21,004 nucleotides of DNA, from contig JAFADM010000304.1 of assembly GCA_023424865.1 (NCBI GenBank), forward strand, positions 1-21,004, in the 5' to 3' direction. A model generated the notes under the pieces. It ran no database searches, was not told the origin of the DNA, and saw only the letters and a list, made by a program, of their open reading frames with translations. Position 1 is the stretch's first letter; each line of letters opens with the position of its first letter. The position numbers and the translations under genes were made by a program. Source of the stretch: Bacillota bacterium (GTDB lineage: Bacteria; Bacillota_A; Clostridia; DSM-8532). Below are positions 6,557 through 14,146 of the stretch, one piece after another.

Positions 6557-9112
6557 ATGGGACAGCAGCAGATACAACTATTATGGATGAGGGGCCGGGA
6601 TCAGGGCTCCAAATGCGTCACCTTCGGCGTGCCTTGGGCAAAAGGCGCCCATAGTCCGGATACGGCTTTTAAGCTTATTGACAGCTCAGGGTGTGAGTTT
6701 CCGGTCCAGACTGCGGTAAGCGCGAAATGGCCGGACGGCAGTGTGAAATGGACCAGGCACAGCGCCAATCTGAACGGTTCCGCCAAGGGCGCGCTCCGGC
6801 TGAACGTCATCGGGCAGGAGGAAGCTTTATCCGAGCTCGCAGTAAAGACGGGCAATACGATAACGGTGGATACGGGGAGCGTCAGGGCCATATTCGGCTG
6901 CAGCGGCAAAAAGCTGATATGCCGTCTGGACCAGGAAAACAGGACCGTTTGCAGCGGGGGAGTCGCGGTGGCGGCAATCGAACGCAGTGACGGACTTACA
7001 ACAACGGTTATTCCTCTTGAGGGAATTATAGACAGCGCAGTAGTTGAGCAAAACGGCCCCCTGCATTGCGTGATAAAGCTCATAGGAAAGCATGCAGCGG
7101 AAAGCGGCGAAACCTATTTTCCCTTTCACATACGCTTTTATCTTTACCGTGGAAGCCCGGAAATCCGAGTAACACACACGTTTTTTTATGACGGCGATGC
7201 CCGGCGTGATTTCATCAGAGGATTGGGGCTTCGATTCGAGGTTCCCATGGAAGGGGAGCTGTATAACCGCCATATTAAACTTGCCGGTGACAAAGGCTTC
7301 TTTCATGAAGCACTGCAGCTATTGACCTCGTGGCGGCCCCGTATTGACACAGCCCTGTACATCGGCCAGATGGCCGGAAGTGAGATCACGGAAAACGAAA
7401 ACACGGAGCAAAGCCCCCTGCCGGAGGCCCTTGAAAACATCACCCTGTGGGACAGCTATAAGCTTGTACAGGATTCAAGCGAGCATTTTGTCATCCGGAA
7501 GCGAACGGGGAGCGAAAGCTGTGCTTTTATAAATGCGGCTCATGGCGCACGCTCAAACGGCGTAGCTTATGCGGGCTCCCATAAGCAGGGCTTCTGCGCG
7601 GGTTTGCGGAATTTCTGGCAGAAATATCCCTCGGCACTGTGGGTGGAGGGAATGAGCAGAGACACGGCGACCATGACCGTATGGATGTGGTCGCCGGATG
7701 CACCGGCGGGGGATCTTCGCCATTACGACACCAAGGCCCACGCGGGCGCCTACTATGAGGGCTTTGACGAAATTCGCAGCACGCCCTATGGTATCGCCAA
7801 CACCAGCGAGCTTGTGCTGTCGGGCCATACCGGTGGCATCATGGACAACGTTGAGTTAACGCGTTTTGTTGCGTCCACACAGAGCCCAGCGGTTATTACC
7901 GCCTCACCGGAATACATGTATGGTGTACGGGCCTTTGGCACCTGGAGCCTGCCTCACAGCGACACCGCCGGGGGACGCTGGTTTGAACGGCAGTTGGAGT
8001 GTGCCATTGCCTATTACCTCAAAGAGATAGAACAGCGAAAGTGGTTCGGCTTTTTTGATTACGGAGACTTTATGCATACTTATGATCCTGTACGCCACAC
8101 CTGGCGCTATGACATGGGAGGGTATGCCTGGCAGAATACAGAGCTGGTCCCCACCCTCTGGCTGTGGCTTGCCTTTTTGCGCACAGGACGTGAGGATATA
8201 TTCACCCTTGCGGAGGCCATGTGCCGCCATACCGCAGAGGTTGACTCCTATCATTTTGGCCAGTACAAGGGTCTTGGCTCCCGTCACAATGTCATCCACT
8301 GGGGCTGCTCATGTAAGGAGGCTCGAATCGCGATGGCCGGGCATCACCGGTACTATTATTATCTGACTGGGGATATGCGGACGGGGGATGTGCTGGATGA
8401 TGTGGCGGATGCGGAGTATGGCCTGGAGCAGCTCGATCCGCTGCGCTTCAGTTATGACGACGGCAACCCCACTCATGCCCGCACAGGCCCCGACTGGTCG
8501 TCGCTGTGCTCAAACTGGATGACAGCATGGGAACGTCATGGCAGTACCATCTGCCGCGACAAGCTGCTCAGGGGCATTTCGGACATAAAAAAAGCTCCCC
8601 TGAGGCTCATATCCGGCTCTGTATACGGCTTTGTTCCGGATACGGGACAGATGATCTACATTGGGGAGGGCTCAGGAGGCTCACACCTGGCAATCTGTAT
8701 GGGCTCTCCTCAGATATGGATGGAAATGGCGGATATCATAGATGACCCGGAATGGGAGGAAATGATGGCAGAATACGGCTCCTTTTATCTGCTGTCTTCT
8801 GAGGAAAAGCACCTCCGCTCAGGCGGGCTGCTCTCAGGGCGCGGCTTCGCCTTCCCCTACATGGCATCCGCCATGGTGGCGTATTACGCAGGGAAAAAGA
8901 AGGACCAGGGGTGCGCCCGCAGGGTATGGAATATTCTCAGGGAAAGCTGGGCCTCCCTGGAATTTGAAAACAGGGAGATTCCCGATCCGTTGAGCGCTTT
9001 TGCAGGCACGGAAGTTCCCCGCATTTCCACCAATTTTATAGCGCAGTGGTGCTTAAATGTAATCATGTGTCTGGAGCTTATCGGGCATGAGCTCGGGAAT
9101 GACACGTTATAA
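6557..9112 (+). CDS. PcRGLX/YetA-like protein, putative cytosolic exo-rhamnogalacturonan lyase (851 aa)
   Basis: Relatives cleave the unit at the end of rhamnogalacturonan-I chains by beta-elimination (family PL26 is founded on Penicillium PcRGLX; Bacillus YetA is the uncharacterised bacterial counterpart). The N-terminal RIFT-barrel-like domain shows 'VTFGVPWAKGAHS' and 'WPDGSVKW' (58-65), hallmarks of the group. A beta-rich middle follows, then an alpha/alpha-barrel C-terminal half rich in Trp and Tyr, with the conserved stretch starting RHNVIHWG at 576 and running to 'YYYYLTGDMRTGD'. There is no signal peptide, so it should act on imported oligosaccharides. Length matches YetA. ATG 6557 follows AGGAGG (6547-6552). 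It ends the operon. I cannot assign catalytic residues; the true activity could differ within the family. Confidence 0.85.
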   Translation: MGQQQIQLLWMRGRDQGSKCVTFGVPWAKGAHSPDTAFKLIDSSGCEFPVQTAVSAKWPDGSVKWTRHSANLNGSAKGALRLNVIGQEEALSELAVKTGNTITVDTGSVRAIFGCSGKKLICRLDQENRTVCSGGVAVAAIERSDGLTTTVIPLEGIIDSAVVEQNGPLHCVIKLIGKHAAESGETYFPFHIRFYLYRGSPEIRVTHTFFYDGDARRDFIRGLGLRFEVPMEGELYNRHIKLAGDKGFFHEALQLLTSWRPRIDTALYIGQMAGSEITENENTEQSPLPEALENITLWDSYKLVQDSSEHFVIRKRTGSESCAFINAAHGARSNGVAYAGSHKQGFCAGLRNFWQKYPSALWVEGMSRDTATMTVWMWSPDAPAGDLRHYDTKAHAGAYYEGFDEIRSTPYGIANTSELVLSGHTGGIMDNVELTRFVASTQSPAVITASPEYMYGVRAFGTWSLPHSDTAGGRWFERQLECAIAYYLKEIEQRKWFGFFDYGDFMHTYDPVRHTWRYDMGGYAWQNTELVPTLWLWLAFLRTGREDIFTLAEAMCRHTAEVDSYHFGQYKGLGSRHNVIHWGCSCKEARIAMAGHHRYYYYLTGDMRTGDVLDDVADAEYGLEQLDPLRFSYDDGNPTHARTGPDWSSLCSNWMTAWERHGSTICRDKLLRGISDIKKAPLRLISGSVYGFVPDTGQMIYIGEGSGGSHLAICMGSPQIWMEMADIIDDPEWEEMMAEYGSFYLLSSEEKHLRSGGLLSGRGFAFPYMASAMVAYYAGKKKDQGCARRVWNILRESWASLEFENREIPDPLSAFAGTEVPRISTNFIAQWCLNVIMCLELIGHELGNDTL

Positions 9113-9140
9113 GGGGGCGGCTCCGGGCTCCCCCCTATTT
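9112..9140 (+). terminator. Terminator between convergent systems 1 and 2
   Basis: AGGGGG (9112-9117), which includes the last base of the lyase stop codon, pairs with CCCCCT (9131-9136) around a 13-base GC-rich loop, and TATTTCTT follows. It serves the plus-strand operon. Read on the other strand the stem is the same but the tail is weaker, so it may partly stop system 2 transcripts too. Confidence 0.65.
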
Positions 9141-9157
9141 CTTCCCGATGCACGTGC

Positions 9158-9988
9158 CTACTGCTTGACGGCGCCGGCCACAACGCCTTTCATAATATAC
9201 TTCTGAAGGAAAAGGAAGATGATAATGATGGGGATAATGGATATCATAACCGCGGGGAAAATAAGCTCCCACGGATTGCCGTATTGTCCCGAGGTCATCT
9301 TTGCAAAGTACAGCTCCAAAGTGAGGGTTTTGTCTGCCTGATTTCCTATGACGAGAAACGGCAGAAGGTAGTCGTTCCATATCCACAGCGAGTTGAGAAT
9401 GATTACCGTGGCGGTTGTGGTTGTTAAAAGCGGAAAAACCACCTTGAAAAACAGCTGAAAAATGTTTGCTCCGTCAATAACCGCCGCCTCCTCAATGGAC
9501 GCAGGCACGCTTTTAATAAACCCATGATAGAGAAACACCGAAAGGCTCAGCCCAAAGCCCCCGTACATGAGGATAAGGCCGGGAATGTTCTTTAGCCCGA
9601 TTCCGTCAAACAGGCTTAAAAGGGGATACATAACCGATTGGAACGGAATGAGCATGGCCGCGGTGAAGCCCAGAAACAAAAGTCCGGTAATCCGGCTTCT
9701 GGTTCTTACCATCATCCAGGCAGCCAATGAGGATACAATAACCAGCAGCAGAACTGAAAACACGGTTATCATGGCCGTAATGCCCAGGGATTTGAAAAAG
9801 CTTATCTGGGACGCGGCGTTTCGGATATAATCAAAATTCAGGCTGGAGGGCAGGCCCAGCGGGGAAGTTACAATTTCCGACTGGCTCTTAAAGGTATTAA
9901 GGCCCAGAAACACCAGCGGTGACAGGGTATAGACCGCAATGAGGGTCAGAAGCATATAATATACAAAATTTAACATCTTTTTCTTCAT
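9158..9988 (-). CDS. MalG-type CUT1 sugar ABC transporter permease (276 aa)
   Basis: Second permease of the sucrose-phosphorylase operon. It shows an N-terminal membrane segment, 'TLSPLVFLGLNTFKSQSEI', several further membrane helices, the EAA loop 'EEAAVIDGANIFQLFFKVVF' starting at residue 166, and the C-terminus 'KYIMKGVVAGAVKQ'. These place it with MsmG/AraQ-type permeases rather than the YtcP group used by systems 1 and 3. Its ATG shares one base with the stop codon of the upstream permease (TAATG), indicating translational coupling. It is the last gene of the operon and ends 45 bases from the convergent lyase-family gene. Confidence 0.95.
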   Translation of the reverse strand: MKKKMLNFVYYMLLTLIAVYTLSPLVFLGLNTFKSQSEIVTSPLGLPSSLNFDYIRNAASQISFFKSLGITAMITVFSVLLLVIVSSLAAWMMVRTRSRITGLLFLGFTAAMLIPFQSVMYPLLSLFDGIGLKNIPGLILMYGGFGLSLSVFLYHGFIKSVPASIEEAAVIDGANIFQLFFKVVFPLLTTTTATVIILNSLWIWNDYLLPFLVIGNQADKTLTLELYFAKMTSGQYGNPWELIFPAVMISIIPIIIIFLFLQKYIMKGVVAGAVKQ

Positions 9989-10890
9989 TACGCCACCACC
10001 TCACGTCGTTTGGTAATATGCACCTGCAACAGTGTAATGGATGAAATGAGAACAAAGAAGATAACTGCCTGTGCCTGTGCCTGACCGTAATCCGGAGGCG
10101 AGGTATCCTTTGTTGTTCTTAGAATCTGCATGGCCAGCATGCGGGTTCCAAAGGCACCGTCAGTTAATGCCACGTTCTGATCAAGAAGCTTGAAGCAATT
10201 GGCCAGCGTCAGGAAGAACACAATGGTTATGGCGGGCATGAGCATGGGCAGGGTTATGGTTTTAAAGGTCTGCCATGCGCTGGCCCCGTCAATGCGGGCC
10301 GCTTCATACAAGTCCGTAGGAATGTTGTTAAGCCCGTTGGTGTAAATAATCATCATATAGCCGGCCATCTGCCAGGTTACAAGAATGACAAGAGCAAACA
10401 GGGCTTTTGTGTTATCCTGGGTCATGTTCGTTAAAAAGGAGACGGGAATAAGCCCTTCAGGGCCAAATAAATACTGGGAATAAATAATCTGGAATATAAA
10501 CTGCCAGATAAAACCCAGGGCCAAGCCCCCCAGCAGGTTGGGCATGAACACAATGGTTCGGAACAGTCCGGAGGCGCGGGTAACCTGATTCATTAAAAGC
10601 GCCAGGCTCAAGGACACCACATTGATGACCACAACAGCAACCAGCGTAAATTTAACCGTATAAATAAAGGCACTCAGGAACCTTTCATTCTGAAAAGCCT
10701 TTATATAGTTCTGTATTCCGACAAAAGCGCCGAATACATTATCAGCCCCCGCAAAATAAGTACCTCTCCAGGATGTAAAGGAGTAGAGCACCCCCATAAC
10801 AAAGGGGGTTACTATAACAAAAAGGAACAGTATGATTGCAGGGAGTGATAAGGGCAAGAGCCACTTCTTATAAAATTTATCCAAAGCCAT
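9988..10890 (-). CDS. MalF-type CUT1 sugar ABC transporter permease (300 aa)
   Basis: First permease of the sucrose-phosphorylase operon, MsmF-like. About six membrane segments are visible, with 'RTIVFMPNLLGGLALGFIWQFIF' and the EAA loop 'YEAARIDGASAWQTFKTITL' around residues 195-214. The start needs care: AGGAGG directly abuts the ATG at 10890 (zero spacing), whereas the TTG codon of residue 3 at 10884 lies six bases after the same AGGAGG, an ideal distance. Translation may therefore start at the TTG and yield 298 residues. It overlaps the next permease by one base. Spacing to the binding-protein gene upstream is 99 bases and includes a hairpin. Confidence 0.94.
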   Translation of the reverse strand: MALDKFYKKWLLPLSLPAIILFLFVIVTPFVMGVLYSFTSWRGTYFAGADNVFGAFVGIQNYIKAFQNERFLSAFIYTVKFTLVAVVVINVVSLSLALLMNQVTRASGLFRTIVFMPNLLGGLALGFIWQFIFQIIYSQYLFGPEGLIPVSFLTNMTQDNTKALFALVILVTWQMAGYMMIIYTNGLNNIPTDLYEAARIDGASAWQTFKTITLPMLMPAITIVFFLTLANCFKLLDQNVALTDGAFGTRMLAMQILRTTKDTSPPDYGQAQAQAVIFFVLISSITLLQVHITKRREVVA

Positions 10891-10929
10891 CCTCCTATCA
10901 CTAATATTGGATCTTCCTTCGGAATGTGC

Positions 10930-10958
10930 GGAAAGGGCGCGTGGCCGCCCCCTTTTCC
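10930..10958 (-). promoter_or_regulatory. GC-rich hairpin between the binding-protein and permease genes
   Basis: GGAAAGGGCG (10930-10939) pairs with the CGCCC...TTTTCC stretch at 10946-10958, with small bulges and a six-base loop. In the direction of transcription no T-run follows, so it is not a normal terminator. Such hairpins between binding-protein and permease genes commonly protect the upstream message and lower permease output; that role here is inferred. Confidence 0.55.
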
Positions 10959-10989
10959 GTTCATACCGTCTATTTGTCAGTTACAAAGC

Positions 10990-12477
10990 TTACTTACTCC
11001 GCATTTCTTTCCACTTAGCGATAGCATAATCCGCTATATCCTCGTAGTCCTTCTGGGTCCAATCCTTTTTGGTCAGGTAATCTTCCATGATTTTAAGACC
11101 CACGGTATCTCCGCTCCAGCTTCTGGGTGCGCCTGCATAGGCGTTGGTGATGGTATTTCCGCTCTTGATATATTCAAGAATGGACTGGCCCAGCGTGTTG
11201 GGAAGGGTTGTGGTTGCAGGGTCGGCATTGTAGGGAATAAAGGCCATGTCCTCTATGATAAACTTTTTGCCTGCCTCGGAGGTATTGAGCCAAACAAGGA
11301 AATCCTGAGCCATCTTCTTCTCCTGGTCCGTCACCTTGGCGTTAATGGCGTAGTAGTTGGGTACAAAGACCGGGATAGAGCTGTTGATTTTGTCTACGGT
11401 AAGGCCTTCAACCTTGATGTCGGAATCGGCAAAGGGCATTTTTATGGGAAGGAAGGTCAATTGCTCTACAACCGAAGCGTTAGCCTTCTGAAGATTGGTG
11501 TAAACCCAGTTGCCCTGCTTTACGAATACGGCCTTTCCTTCTGCAAAATTCTGAACCTCGGCATCATAATTGCTTGTAGTGGAATTAATGTATTCCGCTC
11601 CCCGTTCCAGAGGTCCGTTTGCACCTGCCGCATGGGAGCTTTTCAGATCCAGCACCTTGGCGTAGGCGATAAGGGAACTGCGAAGAGTATCCACCTGTGC
11701 ATCCGTTGCGGCGGCAGCGGCGGCAGGGTTAGCAAATACCGTGTCAATAGGAATATTAATCAGGTGGTCACCATAGGTCCATTTCTCAGAACCGGCCACA
11801 GCGAACACACCGTTTAGCTTCTTGGCAATGTCATTTTTTTCGGAAGCCAGAGCATAGCTCTTGCCGCTTAGGGTAACAGTGGTTGATGTTCCATCCTTGA
11901 TAAAGGTGTCCAGGCCAAGCACCATTGCTTCAAATTCATCATAGGAAGCGGTTTTAAAATCAGCAATGAAATTATCTACGTTAGCCTCACCGAACAGTGC
12001 GCCTATAACCTTTTTGTCGGCAATGTAGCCGTAGCCTTCAACATTGTAGGGTACACCGTAGCTGTCGGTACCGTTGGTTGTCAGCCTCAGGTTCTCAGGG
12101 ATAGCGTCATGCAAAGCCTTAAAGGAAGCTTCGGTGGCGCTGTTCAAATCCATGACAAAGCCGCCTTCCTTCCATTCAGCAAGCTCTTGAATACTCATAA
12201 CGCTGAAGATGGCAGGTTTGTTTTTGGAGTTCATGTCTGCGCGCAGGGTCTCGGAGCTGTCCGTACCGGAGCCCAGAGAGAACACCTTGATGGTCAGCCC
12301 GGTTTGCTTTTCGTAAGCATCTACCGCTGCCTGCAAAGCGTCTGCGTTTTCACCCTTTGTGTTGAAAATGTAGAAATCGTACCCTCTGCTGGATGCGTTA
12401 TTGCCGCAGGCCGCTACAAGAGGCACCAGTAAAACGGCAATCAGCATAAGACAAAAAACTTTTGTTAACTTCTTCAT
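10990..12477 (-). CDS. Extracellular sugar-binding lipoprotein of the sucrose-phosphorylase operon (MsmE-like role, 495 aa)
   Basis: Receptor of the system 2 importer. I start it at ATG 12477 because AGGAGG lies seven bases upstream and a classic lipoprotein signal peptide begins there (MKKLTKVF, hydrophobic core, LVAAC with Cys24). A longer open frame reaching 12576 would place a non-signal extension in front and overlap the end of gtfA. The mature protein reads as a MalE-type binding protein: 'YDFYIFNTKGENADALQAAVDAYEKQTGLTIKV' at the start and 'QDFLVWLNTSEAGKKFIIEDMAFIPYN' near the end. Gene order gtfA, receptor, permeases suggests sucrose or a related glucoside as ligand, but specificity is not visible. 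Confidence 0.93.
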   Translation of the reverse strand: MKKLTKVFCLMLIAVLLVPLVAACGNNASSRGYDFYIFNTKGENADALQAAVDAYEKQTGLTIKVFSLGSGTDSSETLRADMNSKNKPAIFSVMSIQELAEWKEGGFVMDLNSATEASFKALHDAIPENLRLTTNGTDSYGVPYNVEGYGYIADKKVIGALFGEANVDNFIADFKTASYDEFEAMVLGLDTFIKDGTSTTVTLSGKSYALASEKNDIAKKLNGVFAVAGSEKWTYGDHLINIPIDTVFANPAAAAAATDAQVDTLRSSLIAYAKVLDLKSSHAAGANGPLERGAEYINSTTSNYDAEVQNFAEGKAVFVKQGNWVYTNLQKANASVVEQLTFLPIKMPFADSDIKVEGLTVDKINSSIPVFVPNYYAINAKVTDQEKKMAQDFLVWLNTSEAGKKFIIEDMAFIPYNADPATTTLPNTLGQSILEYIKSGNTITNAYAGAPRSWSGDTVGLKIMEDYLTKKDWTQKDYEDIADYAIAKWKEMRSK

Positions 12478-12519
12478 AGCTATTCCTCCTATCCTTATGT
12501 TAAGGCAAATGCTTTCATT

Positions 12520-12548
12520 AATGGGGAATATCCATAGTATGCCCCATT
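12520..12548 (-). promoter_or_regulatory. Hairpin just after the gtfA stop codon
   Basis: AATGGGG (12520-12526) pairs with CCCCATT (12542-12548), a 7-bp stem with a 15-base loop. Its right arm touches the last base of the gtfA stop codon. The following sequence in the minus direction is not T-rich. It may mark a processing point that separates the enzyme and receptor messages. Confidence 0.45.
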
Positions 12549-14011
12549 TATTCGATTTCCAGTGAACAAGTATCAAGTCCGTCGGACGATGAATACGTCA
12601 CTGTAAACTCTCTGGTATCCAGCCTTGCGTTCAGCTGGGCCCACTGCTTTCCCGATTCCCAACGCAGTTGAATCTGATGATTGGGACCCCCTTCATTAAT
12701 CACCAAATCCCCGTTAAAGGCGGGATGACTGTTTCGAAACCTCATGAGTTTCAGAAGTTTTTGTACGACTGGCCTTTTAAGCTCCTCCTCCACCTCCTCC
12801 CGTGTATAGGCATGACGGTTGATATTACGCCCTTCTTTGGTTTTTTCCAGTAACTCAATATCGTTTTCCCCGACAAGCATGCCCACGTAATAGACCTGGG
12901 GTATACCGGGTGCGAAAAATTGGATCGCCCGGGCCAGAATATAGGCATCATCCTGGTTTCCCAGTGCGGAATAGTAACTGCAGTTAATCTGATAAATATC
13001 CAGGTTGTTGTACTCCGCGCTGCTGTACTTGGGCTTCACATTGGCGCCCCGGGTATAGAGCATATCCCGTGTTTCTTCCATTTCATCATCTGTCAGAAGG
13101 TCTTTAACATCCACTACCCCAATCCCGTCATGGGTATCCAGAGTCGTAAATTGTTTGCGCGGGCAAATCTTCATCCAATGGACAAGCCGGTCGGCACGTC
13201 CGGTATAAAGGCCGTGGAGCACCAGCATGGGAAGTGCAAAGTCGTAAACATAATAGCCGTGCTCAGCGATTTTTAGCTGTATGCTGTAGTGTTCATGAAT
13301 CTCCGGCAGAATAGTGACGCCGTAAGGCTTTACAATAGCCACACAGTAGTCTAAAAGCTCCCAGATATCAGGCTCCACGAAAAAGCAGTTGGTTCCGGGC
13401 TTCTTAATGGCATAAGCAAAGGCATCCAGCCGAATAAGCCTGGCTCCCCGCTTTGCAAGAGCAATCAAATTATCCTTGATAAATTGACGCCCGGTTTTGG
13501 AGTTCACGTCAAGATCAATCTGTTCCTCACCAAAGGTGCACCACAGAGGCTCTCTGGTACCGTCCTCAAACTCTGCTTCTATAAAAGGTGCCCGTGGCTT
13601 GCGTTTGTAAATGATACCAATTTCTTCCTCGTCGGGTAATTTCCCGTTATATACCTTTTCGGGACGAAGAAAAAGATCGCGCCAGGGTGATTTGTTCTTA
13701 CGGGACATTAGGTCCTTGTAGTAGCCGGAGCTTTTGGACAGATGGTTTATCATAAAGTCATACATTAGATCATTAGGTTTGCCATTACCATCGCTAAGGG
13801 GTAAATCCTCCCATGAACCAAACTGCGGATCCACCTGCTCGTAGGTCATGGGAGCAAATCCTCTGTCGGCTGAGGAAGGAAAAAAGGGAAGGATATGCAC
13901 CCCGCCTATCGCACCGGTAAAGTGCTCTTTCAATACCTCGCTCAGCTCTTTAAGGTTCTTGCCCAATGTATTCGAGTAGGTAATCAGCATGATTTGGTTT
14001 TTCAATTCCAT
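12548..14011 (-). CDS. gtfA: Sucrose phosphorylase (GH13 subfamily 18, 487 aa)
   Basis: Cytosolic enzyme that splits sucrose with phosphate into alpha-glucose-1-phosphate and fructose (EC 2.4.1.7), saving ATP. The sequence closely tracks Streptococcus mutans GtfA: 'IGGVHILPFFPSSADRGFAP', 'MINHLS' with His90, nucleophile Asp196 in 'IRLDAFAYAIKK', acid/base Glu237 in 'ILPEIHEHY', transition-state Asp295 in 'LDTHDGIGVVDV', then 'GIPQVYYVGMLVGEND' and 'GRNINRH'. Length is normal. ATG 14011 follows GGAGGG with eight bases between. It is the first gene of its operon, with a strong promoter upstream. Subfamily 18 also contains sucrose-6-phosphate, glucosylglycerol and glucosylglycerate phosphorylases, but the match to GtfA and its import partners favours sucrose. 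No fructokinase is seen nearby. Confidence 0.94.
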   Translation of the reverse strand: MELKNQIMLITYSNTLGKNLKELSEVLKEHFTGAIGGVHILPFFPSSADRGFAPMTYEQVDPQFGSWEDLPLSDGNGKPNDLMYDFMINHLSKSSGYYKDLMSRKNKSPWRDLFLRPEKVYNGKLPDEEEIGIIYKRKPRAPFIEAEFEDGTREPLWCTFGEEQIDLDVNSKTGRQFIKDNLIALAKRGARLIRLDAFAYAIKKPGTNCFFVEPDIWELLDYCVAIVKPYGVTILPEIHEHYSIQLKIAEHGYYVYDFALPMLVLHGLYTGRADRLVHWMKICPRKQFTTLDTHDGIGVVDVKDLLTDDEMEETRDMLYTRGANVKPKYSSAEYNNLDIYQINCSYYSALGNQDDAYILARAIQFFAPGIPQVYYVGMLVGENDIELLEKTKEGRNINRHAYTREEVEEELKRPVVQKLLKLMRFRNSHPAFNGDLVINEGGPNHQIQLRWESGKQWAQLNARLDTREFTVTYSSSDGLDTCSLEIE

Positions 14012-14066
14012 ATCATCTGCCCTCCATTCAGTATTATGTCATCCGGTTGATATATCGCTTAATTTC

Positions 14067-14095
14067 AATATAATCGTTAAATATGATTATGTCAA
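14067..14095 (-). promoter_or_regulatory. Promoter of the gtfA operon
   Basis: On the minus strand a perfect -35 TTGACA (14095-14090) is separated by exactly 17 bases from TATATT (14072-14067). Transcription would start near 14060, about 50 bases before the gtfA ATG. This is the best promoter match in the window and, with an operator over the -35, suggests control by repression rather than activation. Confidence 0.8.
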
Positions 14096-14105
14096 CCGTT
14101 TATCA
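14090..14105. promoter_or_regulatory. Candidate LacI-family operator over the gtfA -35 box
   Basis: The 16-mer TGTCAACCGTTTATCA is an imperfect palindrome with the LacI-family pattern TG..AA.CG.TT..CA, and its left part is the complement of the -35 TTGACA. A bound repressor would block RNA polymerase. It is longer by two bases than the 14-base CcpA cre consensus, so a dedicated sugar repressor is the better guess. No complete LacI gene is present in the window. Confidence 0.55.
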
Positions 14106-14122
14106 CATTAAATTTTATGTTT

Positions 14123-14146
14123 ATTTTGCACACTCTATTTTGCACA
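14123..14146. repeat. Tandem 10-base direct repeats upstream of the gtfA promoter
   Basis: ATTTTGCACA occurs at 14123-14132 and again at 14137-14146, a 14-base period. They lie about 28 to 51 bases upstream of the -35 box, a position suited to an activator. AAACGTTTT follows directly at 14146-14154. Function unknown. Confidence 0.5.

Noticed and set aside
10924..11817. Plus-strand open frame of 297 aa opposite the system 2 binding protein
   Set aside because: Antisense shadow; Gly/Ile/Val-rich composition arises from reversing the real gene's codons, and it begins in the hairpin region.
12478..12576. Upstream extension of the system 2 binding protein to 12576
   Set aside because: It adds 33 residues before a textbook signal peptide, overlaps the gtfA end and ignores the well-placed AGGAGG before ATG 12477.
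14090..14105. Reading the gtfA operator as a CcpA cre site
   Set aside because: The half-sites are two bases further apart than in the 14-base cre consensus, so a different LacI-family protein fits better.
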